A stretch of 64,000 bases of DNA from assembly GCA_025677815.1 (NCBI GenBank), contig JAIXMP010000038.1:248001-312000 (forward strand), in the 5' to 3' direction. Below are positions 47,109-58,488 of the stretch, in pieces; positions within the stretch are counted from its first letter, which is position 1, and the number at the start of each line of letters is the position of its first letter. The DNA comes from Phascolomyces articulosus (taxonomy: Eukaryota; Mucoromycota; Mucoromycetes; Mucorales; Lichtheimiaceae). A model generated the notes under the pieces. The model saw only the letters and a program-made list of their open reading frames with translations, did no database searches and was not told the DNA's origin. The position numbers and the translations under genes were made by a program.

Positions 47109-49140
47109 ATGGCAACGCATCGTGAAGGACTTAGTGTAAAACCCCATGATTGGTGTATGATTCCTGCTGGAACACTCATGAAAACGCAAAAAGTGATTAC
47201 AATGTAAATGCATAGACATGTCAAAAAAAAAGTAGTTTCGGGGGTGTTTTAATTGTTATTGTTTCATAATGACATTACGAGAATGGTAGGGTATGTTAAT
47301 ACAAATATCCATGTAATACTTTTTTTAATATTCATAGTGATGGAGCTCTTCCAGTAGAAGAAGCTTGTAATGTTTTAATCAAGAATAATATATCATCAGC
47401 ACCTGTATATGATAGTGCAAAGTCAACGACAGATTATGTAGGCATGTTTGATTATGGGGATGTCATTGCCTATCTTTTATTAGTTTTGTTGGACCAAGTC
47501 CCGGGTCATCATGTTCAACAACAAACAGAAGGTGAATCTTTTGAAATTACAGATATTATTCGTCGTGCTATTCAAGGACAATCAGTACCAGTCAGACTTG
47601 CAAGTGGTAAGCTTTGTTGTTATACATAGGAGGAGGATAAAAGAGAGAATGGTTGTAATGAATCGTGATTATCGTGACGAATGTGAATGATTTATATAAT
47701 AGATCTTTCTCAAAAGAATCCATTCTATTCTATTCTTCCCGAGTCAACATTGTTATCGGCCATTGAAGAATTTGCTTGTGGTACACACCGTGGTAAATGT
47801 CAATACTTGTTTTTATTTTTTCAATGGTAACACGTAAACACGGAAATATATAACTTAAAAAAATTCTCTGGATGGTATAATGGATTATGAATTTTAGTAT
47901 GTGTATTGGATCCTAATGGAGGTATTCAGGTAATATATATATGAATGGATTGAGAAAAGAAAAAAGTGAATATGAATAATCTAAAGAATTCATTTTCATA
48001 GGGAATCTTATCACAATCGACTGTGGTTGAATACTTATACAACAATCGAAAACAATTTCCATCGATTGAGAAATTATATGGACAAACGGTAAGAAAGTAA
48101 AAAAAGGAAAATGTTTTTTGATTTCCTTTTTTATATCCATCCGCCTTTTTGGGTTTCTTTTTTTTGGGGTATGCCTTTTTCCCAATACCGAGCCGAACCT
48201 TCTTCTAATAACATCACCATTATAAACCCTCTTCCAAACATTACTTCCCAATAGTTACGTCAGCTGGGCTTGGGTGAAACAGAAGTAATAAGTGCAGGTT
48301 CAGATGCGCGTGTTCTTGATGCACTTTCATTAATGAGTAAAGTATTCTTATTTTTTTTCACACGCCTTGTTTTCTTGTTTTTCTTTTATGAATCGTGGCA
48401 AGCAAACAAAAAAAAAACTCATCAAAATATTGAATAACGCACAGGCCAGAACGGAGTCTCTTCTGTAGCAGTAGTGGGTAGCAATGGTGTTGCTTTGGGT
48501 AACATTAGTATGACGGACATTAAGGTAAAAAAAAATTATAGAAGTCCATGTGATGTAGAACGATTCTATAATCAATGTTGTTATTCTCAAAGTGTGTGTG
48601 TGTGTGTGAAATGAAAATTCCAACAAGGAAAGGGATGATTTCAAGAAAAAAGTTTAATTCTAAAAAATTCCCTCTCTTTATATATATATTTTTAGCATGT
48701 GATGAAAGATTTTAAACATAATTTATTATGGACAACATGTTTTCAATTTGTAAGCATGGTACGAACAGAACAAGGCATTGAAGATGGACAGGTAATTTTT
48801 ATATAACAAACAAATAAATTTTATTTTTTTTTGGGGGAGGGGAGGGGGCAAATGCGAAGAAAGAAATATATGCAACAAAGTAAAACCTTTCCAATCAAAT
48901 CTTATTCAGGATCGTTTACCTGTATTCGATGTCCGTTTGGATACACGACTTGGATTTACGATCGCCAAATTATTAGCCACTCGATCTCATCGTGTATGGG
49001 TAACAGATGATATGGGTAGACCCATTGGAGTGGTCTCTCTTACAGATGTATCACGTATATTAGCCGAAAGTGCTGGTATACAAACAACTGGGTATCCAAG
49101 ACGTGCTAGTGTTGCTGTACGAACTGATCTTAATCTTTAA
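47109..49140 (+). CDS. CBS-repeat protein (Sds23/Snf4-like)
   Basis: Nine exons, 47109-47203, 47338-47606, 47703-47792, 47898-47929, 48002-48088, 48255-48336, 48445-48524, 48696-48791 and 48910-49140, give 353 residues, all in phase. It consists of about four CBS modules. Readable units: GALPVEEACNVLIKNNISSA then PVYDSAKSTTDYVGMFDYGD; VVGSNGVALGNISMTDIK; and FTIAKLLATRSHRVWVTDDM followed by GRPIGVVSLTDVSRILAESA. CBS pairs usually bind adenine nucleotides. The HRVWVTD and VVSLTDV pattern and overall length best recall Sds23/Sds24, regulators of PP2A-type phosphatase and nutrient response, but AMPK gamma (Snf4) is also related. Subfamily is a judgement, the CBS fold is secure. Confidence 0.85.
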
Positions 49141-49830
49141 ATAATAATAATAATAATAAAAATTCGTGTGGTTAATAATAATAATAATAATATAAAAAAA
49201 TGAATGATCGACATTGTTCATATAAACAACATTATGATCCATTATGGAAAAACAACACACAATACATATTACAGGTGTTGTATAAACATTATATATATAT
49301 ATATAAAAGAAGGATCCCCAATTCTTTTGTTTCGGACTGTTTTGCCTTGTTGTTTTTCTTATATAAAACTGAGTAGAAGATGGATAGGAACAAAAGAGTA
49401 TAGTACTGTACTGAACTGGTAAGTAATAAATCCCATTTTATAAACCCAAAAAGAAAGAGAAAACTCAGCCAAAGTTTTTTTTAAAGATAGGATTGCTACT
49501 GCGCGGCCTTTGTTGATCTTTTCTTTTTTCTTTCTTACTTTGTACGCCTTTTTTCAAAAAAAAAAAAAACGCACTTCTTCTTCTCATAAACACCTTTCTA
49601 TATTATTATTTTTTTTGAGTTGTTTTCTATTTTTGCACTCGTTCCTATCTGATATATATTTATATATCTCTTTATTTTGCCACCCAGAAATAAGGGTCCC
49701 TTTTTTTTTCCAACTCAAAAAAAAACTATAATATAAATACACAACACAACACATACACCCCTTTCTCATTCCGATTTTTTTTTTTTTTTGAAAAAAAAAA
49801 AACAGAGAATTCATATACACTTTTTTCGAA
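49141..49830. other. Intergenic before the Zn2Cys6 gene
   Basis: About 690 bases: AAT repeats right after the CBS stop, a TA stretch near 49291-49303, then strongly T-rich sequence up to the next ATG. No gene seen. Confidence 0.5.
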
Positions 49831-52800
49831 ATGGACTTGACAACAGAACACCAAAGTTCCCCCGAATCGTCAACACCTGAACCTACAAAAAGAAGTACAA
49901 AAAAAGGTGGAAATACTTCAAATAATGCAAATACAACAACAGCACAGACGACCGCAACACCAACTACAGCCAGTAGTAATAATCCAAATAGAAGAAGTAA
50001 AAGTATGCGTGCCTGTGATGAGTGTCGAAAACGCAAGGTAATTTATTTTATCTCTCTCACTCTCCACTCCTTTAAACCAACAAAAATGCAGATAAATGAT
50101 CCTGATTAGGGTTTTATTTTGGAGTTGGAAAAAGAATAAAAACAAAACGTATAACACACACACACACACACACACATACACAGGGCCTATCAAGGAAAAA
50201 AAAGAGGGGTTGAGAAGTTGTGTGTTGAAATGAAGAGAAAATTATATTCTTGGCTTTTTTTTTGCCTATTATTTCCCACCCCTTCCTCTCTCTTATTTTT
50301 TTTTTTTTACTTCGATGATAGAACTTACTTTAGATTATATACATATATGTTAGGTAAAATGTGATGGGGTTCAACCTTGTTCCAAGTGTAGAAAATCAGA
50401 AATTCAATGTGTATTTGCCAAATTACCACCTAAGCGAGGTCCTCCAAAACAATATATCGAATTATTGGAAGCACGACTTCATTTGATTGAAAAAGCATTA
50501 AGAACCATTGAAGGTCCAGCTCGTCGTATATTGGACGACGCGTTATCCTTAGATAGTGTTCGATCATTGAATTCTTCTTCTCCTTCATCACCACGACCAC
50601 AAAAACAAGAGGATCCAATGGATACTACAACAAGTACACCTTCAACCCCTGCAGTAATAAAAGAAGGTAGTGTGTCATTTATTAATTTTACTACTTGAGC
50701 CTATCATTAATCACTGACTATATATATATATATATATATATAGAAGAAGAACCCAGTGTATCTTCAGCTGCTCCTTGTAGTCCCAATCCACAACAAACAT
50801 TGGATGAAGCAGAACGATTTAGTATCAATGAAATTGGTCAAGCCATGTATGTGAATGATATTAAAGCAAGAATTGATCGAATTCCTAGTATCCATTCTAC
50901 TTCCGCATCACAAATGGATTCCATAATGCCTTCTTCTTTTGGTACAAAACAACAACAACAACAACATGCCACTCATTCCTCGAGCATGAAATATGAAAAT
51001 AATAATAACAATAGAGTGGAGAACAATGGAAGTGGAGGATCATTACAAAAAATGGATACTGACACTGGATCAGAAACTTCATCTGTTGTCATGACTCTTC
51101 CTCATGATGTACCACAACAATTAATCAAGACTTACTTTGACCATGTTCATAAATACGTTCCGATGATTCATAATCCTTATTTTTACAAACAATTATCCAA
51201 CAAGGCGGGAGTGACCACTGATGCATTACCACCACCTTCCCCATTACTTTTATATGCCATGTGTGCTGTTGCTTCACGTTGGACAGGAGATTATACGGGT
51301 GCATCTTCTGGACAAATTGCCCCTGGTTTTTCGTTTTATCAGCGTGCATTTGCAAAAATTGATGAATATTCAGATGCTCCTCGTGTGTCCACCATTCAAG
51401 CTTTGGTTTTGTTGACCAAATATCAAGAATATTATCGTCGATTAGGGTTTTTTCATCGTCCTGGGCTTTATCTTGGAATGGCCGTACGTATGTGTAACGA
51501 TCTTGGGTTACCTAAATTAGAATCTACTGCAGGTCCAGATGAGGATCCTCAAGAACATGAAGAGAAAAAACGAACTTTTTGGATGGTTTTTATTTATGAT
51601 TTAATGATGAGGTAAAAAAAAAATTAGTTTGGGAAGAATGAAGGAAAAAAAAAGAAGAAAATAAAAAGAGAGAGAAACTAATATTAAAAAAAAAACTTGA
51701 AACAAAATGGATCCATGTTTTTAGTATTGAACAAGGTCGTGAACCCTATTTTGCCAATATTGAATGTACCACCGAATATCCTATGGCGACTAGTGAAGAA
51801 GGACCTTACTTGGAAGAAGTAGTTTCCAATAACAATGTAGTGATTCAATTAGCCAGAATATTATCTGATATATTACTCATGTCGAGAAGAGTGACTAAAC
51901 GACAACATGCTCAAGGAGATCATCGTACGCAAGTCCAAATTATTGAAGAACAAGGAAAACTGTTTTTACTCAATACGCATTTGGAAAATTTCGTGCATGA
52001 GTTACCTGCATCATTATCATTTATTCCAACGCAAAATTCAACATCCACTTCTGCATCCAACAACAACACTGCTTCGTTCACGGATAATAACAAACAACCC
52101 ATTTCCAATGTATTTGTGGGCTTCTTGCATATGACATACCATTTCAGTGTCATTTTATTACATCGTCATTATGTATTACATCCTTTACCTTTATGTGATC
52201 TTGAAATGGAACCTTATCAACATCAACACATGTGCGCTGCATCTGCATCCATCATTACACAGATTGCAGAATCCATTTTGGAAAATCAGCCCACCATGGA
52301 TGCATTTAGTTATCCTACAAGGGGTATTCAACATACTATTCATTGTGTCACTATGGCCGCAACAGTGCATCGTGATGGGATGGCCTCGAATAATCATCAA
52401 GAGAATGCTGCTATGGCAGAACAGTCTAAACACCAATATGTCAAGGCTGTAAATATATTAAATCGATTGGCTGCAGAATCACCTGCTATGGAATTTCATG
52501 CTCATATTAAAGATGCAGAATTAACTCAAATGTATGGTCGTATGGCTGTGAATCCAAGTAATAATAGTAATAATAGTAATAATAGTAATAACAATCATGA
52601 TAATAATAATAATGGCAACAACAATGGAAACGATAATAATAATAATGATCATCATCATCATAATAACAATGATACCAGTAATGGAAACAACAATAATAAT
52701 CATAATAACAGTAATACGAACAGTAATGGCAATAACAATAATAATAATAACCGTGCAGCAAATGCTACAACAACGACTACTACAACAACAACAAATAATG

Positions 52801-54659
52801 GAAGTGGAGGAAATAGTGGTGGTGTTTATTCATCTCCTGTACATAGTAGCAATGCTAGTACAACATCATCCACTGATAGTAATTATGTTCCATCTTCTGC
52901 ACCATTACCACCACAACCGCAACAGCAAGTCGTTTCAGTGGATCATGTGTCCCTTTCTGATGCTTCTTCGACCTCCTCCTCCCCACGGTTATCGTCATCT
53001 GTGGATATGCCCACGCGTGGTGCTGCACGAGCGATCAAATTGCCAAAGTCACGACGACACACACTTACCGGGACAGGAAATACCCAGCTGATGCAGATGG
53101 CGAAACATCCTCCATTAACTGGCCAATGGCAACATCCTTCCCAAATACAGCAACTTCCACAACAGCAACAGCAGGTACAAGGAGGAATACCACAACAACA
53201 GCAACAACAAACGCTTGGTAATAATAATAATAATAATAATTCCAATTTCTGGATGGAAGGTACACCTTTTAGTCAAGCCGCCTTATTAAATTCAAGTGGT
53301 ACCTTTTCAGATCCTTCACGATTTGCCTCTTTAATGATGCATGGTGGAGTGGGTATTCCTTTGTACAACCATCATCAACAACCGCTCCCACACGTCCCAC
53401 AACAGCAGCAACAACCTCATACCATGCATCATCCTCAGCAACAACAACAATCGCATCCTCATTTTGTCAATAATCCACCTTCGTATCGTAAATCTCGATT
53501 AAGTCATCATTGGTCTTATTCTCAAGAAGATTTAAGATCTTTACGAAGAGCACAAATGAATAAACCATTGGGTGGAGGCAGTACCAATTGGCCATCAGCA
53601 CAATCAAGAACATCTCCTCATGCTTCTGAATTTGGATATGGTAATCATTTTGCCACGGAATTGGGTCACGGTGGTGGTAGCCATCATGATGGTTTTCCTA
53701 ATCCGTATCCACAACAGCAACAACGCATGACACGCCAGTTGAGACGACAATCTTCCATGACTGCAATGATGCCATCTTATTATGCTCAGCGTCAACAACA
53801 ACAATATTATATGCCTACTCCCACTGCTTCTTTACCGCATGCTCCTCCACCTCCACCCCCTCCTAGTCAGCAACAAGTACCTCCTCCACCTCCTCAACCA
53901 CAACAAGCAATTCCTAGACAACCACCAATGCAACAACAACATCTTCAACATGTTCATCAACAACAACAAATGGTAACGCAACAACAATCTCATCCATCCG
54001 TTGTAACAACAGCAACAACAACAGCTGCTGCTGCTGCTGCTGCTGCGCAACATCATCGTCGACATACCATTTCAGTTCCAGCCAGTGGTCCTACTGCAAC
54101 AGTGACAGGTACTACAGGGACGACCATGGCTCATCCACAAGTCATAGTAGGTGGTAGTGGTGATCTTTCTCCATCAACTTATTCTGATCCAACGGTAGGC
54201 ATGATGCCACAACAACAAACCATGGAGTATATGAATTACTCGGATGCCAATTCCAATGATACCATGATGCATTTGGATACCAGTCAATTGAGCCATACAA
54301 TGACAACACAAAAATTGGATTCAGGAAGTCCCCATGAGTATCTTGGATTCCCTATAACGACATCAACAACTTCAACCATACCTACCACGACTCCCATGAT
54401 GACAACTCCAATGACAAGCCAAATGTCTATGACAACGACCCCTACCGCCTCTGTGATTACTGATGTGAGTGGAACGGGCAATATTGATCCAAGTATGATG
54501 GTGGTGGATCCACCTACCAATGATGAAACACAAGCCATGATGAATGAATTAATCATGAATGATCACCAATGGCCATCTTTTTTTGTGGGTTCCAATCCAA
54601 ATCAAGCGTCTAATCCTGGATTTGAAGATCTTCAACGAAGTGAAGGTCATGTCATGTAA
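49831..54659 (+). CDS. Very large Zn2Cys6 fungal transcription factor
   Basis: Four exons, 49831-50037, 50354-50666, 50744-51611 and 51725-54659, give 1440 residues. The binuclear zinc cluster is split by intron 1: Cys62, 65, 72, 78, 81 and 88 (CDECRKRK, VKCDGVQPCSKCRKSEIQC), followed by PPKRGPPKQYIELLEARLHL, a linker and short coiled-coil dimerisation helix. The fungal-specific middle homology domain runs about residues 290-520 (HKYVPMIHNPYFYKQL, LLLYAMCAVASRW, GMAVRMCNDLGLPK, KKRTFWMVFIYDLMMR). From about residue 720 onwards it is low complexity: Asn, Gln, His and Thr runs, a poly-Pro patch and an Ala run. About twice the common length of this class because of that tail. Intron 1 (316 nt) contains a (CA)n block. 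Target genes unknown. Confidence 0.9.
50150..50178. repeat. (CA)n microsatellite in intron 1
   Basis: About 13 CA units inside the intron that splits the zinc cluster of the Zn2Cys6 gene. Confidence 0.9.
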
Positions 54660-55110
54660 AAGAAATATATATGTATATATAGTATACAACTTTAGATTAA
54701 TCTTATCCCCCTCAATTTTTTTTTTTACAATTTTTCTCTCTATTTCCTCCCTTATCCATCCATCCAGCACCATATTATACACACAAATTTACGCACATGA
54801 AAAAACCTTTCCCCACCACCAACAAACAACAACAAACAAATCTGTAGCAGTACATCATCTTTTTTCTTTCTTTCTGTTGTTCTTTTTTTTCCATTTTGCT
54901 GATACCCAACACACAAATGCACTTTACATAAACATATACGCAAACCAACCTTTTTTTTTTACCCGCAACCCCACAAAAAAAAAAAAATTATTTACATCAG
55001 CACGCTTTTTTTTTTTTTTTTTTTGCTAAAACCAACCAACCAACATTTAGTATATTATATTTTTTTATTATTATTATTCCATGCAAACAACAAATCAACC
55101 ACTTTTTTTT
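54660..55110. other. Convergent 3' flanks
   Basis: About 450 bases of C/T-rich and T-run sequence, including an 18-base T run near 55007. No gene seen; the frame at 54559-55029 overlaps the previous gene in another frame. Confidence 0.5.
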
Positions 55111-55308
55111 TCATGGTCCTGGAGGTGGTTGATACAATGGTAAAGGCTCCTCCATTCCTATAAAAAAAAGATTATATATAATTATATAGTTTACATTTTT
55201 CACACATATTACATATATATATATATATATATACACGCACACGCACACAATTTTTTTTTTTACATTATGTCATTTTTTTTATATGTTTTTCCTTAGTTAA
55301 GCCCTCTT

Positions 55309-55348
<40 letters not shown>

Positions 55349-56180
55349 GTAACCTTATTCAATAATTATATATATAAAAGATTATCCATGGTTTTTTTTT
55401 TGGATGAAACATTTCTATTTACCTCCTGTAGCAATGGTTTCTATTAAATGACGATAGACATTGGTAAACTCAATAGCACCTAAATATATAAAAGAAATCA
55501 AATGTATTGGTTTAACATTTCATCCATCTACCCTATCCCCTCCTCCTTTTTTTGTTTCGTATATATAATACCTCCTTCAGTAAATGACAAGGTAAGTGTG
55601 GTAGGTCTTTGTAATCCACCCCCAGGTGTGGGCATCACTAGACCTGTAATATAGTTTGCTGAGAACCAAGGTTGTTCGAGTTTCCAGTTTTTTAAACTTC
55701 TCAAAGGTATATTCAAGGTACGAAATGATCCTGATTCTGCAATCACTACAATCTATTATATTCTCAGTATATGAGTCGTCATGATTCTCTCTCTCTCTTT
55801 ATATAGATCCCACACATTCATTCCATAGCTTCATTCTCCTTTTTTTCCTTCCAATAATCAATCATTCTTCTCTCGTACCCGTTGGTTTGATATCCATACA
55901 CGGCCTTTTGCTTCCCAATTAGAAGATTGACTAAAATAATAAAATCCATAATTTAAAACAAGATGCATAAAATAAAAGGGGGGAGGGGACAAGATTCTAT
56001 TTATTGAATGGCTTACTTTGCAAAAAAAAAAAAAAAAAAGGAAACAGAAAAAAACATTAATAACACTTACTCATTAAGAACTGCTTTTATTTTATCCTGG
56101 GTATAAAGTCGACCTTGTTCACCGGGAAGTAATACCGGATCGCCTTGTTCTGAAGTTAACATTGCCCAATTCAAGCTCAT
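55111..56180 (-). CDS. WBP2-like GRAM/PH-domain protein
   Basis: Five exons, 56180-56071, 55930-55879, 55752-55572, 55479-55423 and 55157-55111, give 148 residues, phases closed. The fold resembles the N-terminal GRAM domain of WW-domain-binding protein 2: GRVWISNQRIVVIAESG, then LRSLKNWKLEQPWFSANYI, TGLVMPTPGGG, TLTLSFTEGGAIEF. The last residues PLPLYQPPPGP contain an LPxY/PPxY-like tyrosine motif of the kind bound by WW domains, as in WBP2. Expected role: lipid- or protein-binding adaptor linking to WW-domain proteins such as Nedd4/Rsp5-type ligases; this is inference. Much shorter than animal WBP2 (about 260) because the Pro/Tyr-rich tail is nearly absent. Confidence 0.8.
55312..55344. repeat. 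(TC)n microsatellite in intron 4 of the WBP2-like gene
   Basis: About 16 CT units between the last two exons, near a TA-dinucleotide stretch (about 55206-55231). Confidence 0.9.
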
Positions 56181-57981
56181 TGTGTATAATATATTAATAT
56201 AAATAGATAATGGATATAGGTAAAGGTAGGGTAATAACGTAAATTACAAATCAAAGAGGAAAATATCTTTTATGCCGAATTTTACTTTTGTGCTGAATAT
56301 CAAAAATCATCATTAGTTTGGTACAAACCTTACAAAATATGGCAAATAATATATATCGTAAGGCAATTAGAAAGAAAAATGAAACAGAGAGAAATGAGTT
56401 ATGCGTTTTATCTGTTTTTTAATTAAGAACGTTTGGGATGAATGACTTTAGCAGCAACTAAACCAAACTATTTATGCAGTGTTGGGAAAAGGACGGGAAA
56501 GCAAAAAAAAAAAAAAAGCTCTCATGTCCTATTTAAGCGAAAATAAGGTAACTATCTTTGATAGTGATGATAAGTTTTCTCCTCTCTCTTCTCCTAATCG
56601 ACTGACAATAAACGTACAATCTATAGGTAAAATGGAAGAAAAGCAATTCCATAATTGTTAGATAATAATAGAGCACCCTGAAATGGATAATCCATCCTAT
56701 CTTAACAGGTCTTTGATGTTCAGTAAAAAAAAAAAGGCCTGCTTCTCAATAAACGTCAGATAAAAAACTATACCAATGTACTACCATTGTTAGTAGTAAC
56801 ACTTGATAGGTTTTTTTTTACGTAGTTTCTTTTGATGGTTTACCAAGTTTGGCGTGGACAAGTAGAATCATAAAACATTAGATCGTCAATTTATGAGTAG
56901 GCTACTATCTACTTTAATTAGTAGTATCCAAATGTTACTGTTGTTGGATAAATAGAAACATATCATACTACAACAACAGAAACAAAAAAGCATATTCATG
57001 AATGAAGAAAATGGGAAAAAACAAGTTTTTCATGTATTTTTTTTTAATGTTGATAGCGGGGAAAAAAACAAGCTTATAATTATAATGGGAAACTGGTATT
57101 GAATTAGTCATTCACCATCCAATTATGGATTATAAGAATACAATGAGAAAAGATGCTAACTTAATGAATTATATTCTAGAACTCTTTGTCCTTTTTTTTT
57201 GATAGAAATGATGTATAAAAATATAGTTGATACAGTCTAGGCTCTTTTTTTTCTTCTCTTTGTACGCACTAAACTTTATTTTTTGGAAAAGATAACTACA
57301 CCATAGAAAAGCAGCATCTCGTATATACACTGGGGATGATAAACATAGAACAAATATTATTACTATGTTGTCAACATATAATAAGAAGGGAAATTGGATG
57401 GTTTCATAATTAGAGTTTATTTATCTGCTTTTCGCCATCTCCCAGAGTTCTTCGCCTGTTTTTTTTTTTTTGAAGTATCCATCGGAAAATATTTTTTATG
57501 CAAACGATGTATGCACTGTATATTTTATCTACAGCACTTATTTATATTATAGCACATGTTATTTATATGTACAGTATAAAAGCAACATATAGAAAAGATC
57601 TGCAAGAAAAAAAAAGGATCAGTTTACGGACATATTTTACGGATAATTTTAACAAAGTTTCCCGGTTTGAGAGATAGAAAAACGTTTTCCACCCATAAGT
57701 GGTATTTCTTTGTGGAACCCAAGTTCCAGTTTAAAAAAGTGGTATTGATGTTGTACAAAAAAAGCATACTTCTTTAAGAGTTTTTATAGAGATGAATGAT
57801 ATTTTTATTAGATAAAAAATCATCCCTGTTATGTGTAATAAATATGATTTCCATTAAGTGATATTATTTTAATAATTTATGTATGATACAAGTATAATAT
57901 ATGTAGCAATGTTGGACAATGATTTTTTTTGTGATAAGTTATATACGATAGGGTATCAACATGTATTTCATTCTATGCATT
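56181..57981. other. Intergenic, AT-rich
   Basis: About 1.8 kb. The frame at 56479-56661 crosses an A run and has no support. No repeats in common with the other islands were noticed. Confidence 0.5.
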
Positions 57982-58488
57982 TTATGATGTTGTGTTGACC
58001 TGTGTATCATTGTTTATAGTAGGATGGTCTTCTTGTTCTTCTTCTTTATCATCAGGAACATCATCGTTTATTGGAACATTCTTAGTGGCTATGACGATTG
58101 GATTTTGATCAGTATTGTTATTAGTTGGTGTAGGTGATACATCTTTCATAATAACATCGCATTGTTGTTTTGGTGGCTCACTTTCCTCTTCTTTAGCGTC
58201 GTCATCGTCTTTCTGAGTATTAGATGGCGATGTCTTTGGTTGAGATGGTATGGATGGTTTTGACATATGAACGACAGGCCTTATCAGTGACGATATATTG
58301 GTAGGCAAACGATGTTGTGTTGTAACAGAACTAAACTTTTTTTGTATCCTTGAACCTTGAGATGAACTAGAAAGAGCTCCACTAAATCGTGAACTCACTG
58401 TTTGTTGTTGATGGACTGAAAGATGATGACCAAAACGCATCATAATATGATTCATATATTCTGGTTGATGGTTTTCTAATGGGTGCAT
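57982..58488 (-). CDS. Orphan acidic protein, 168 residues
   Basis: Single uninterrupted frame starting MHPLENHQPEYMNHIMMRFG. The first 40 residues are His/Met/Gln-rich and may be folded; the middle is basic and Ser-rich (SRIQKKFSSVTTQHRLP); the last 80 are acidic and disordered (DDDDAKEEESEPP, DDVPDDKEEEQEDH). Amino-acid use is like that of real proteins here, not of a random AT-rich frame. No known domain. VKxE-like sumoylation or similar is not evident. A TATATAAT-like stretch lies about 65 bases upstream. Function unknown. Confidence 0.55.
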   Translation of the reverse strand: MHPLENHQPEYMNHIMMRFGHHLSVHQQQTVSSRFSGALSSSSQGSRIQKKFSSVTTQHRLPTNISSLIRPVVHMSKPSIPSQPKTSPSNTQKDDDDAKEEESEPPKQQCDVIMKDVSPTPTNNNTDQNPIVIATKNVPINDDVPDDKEEEQEDHPTINNDTQVNTTS

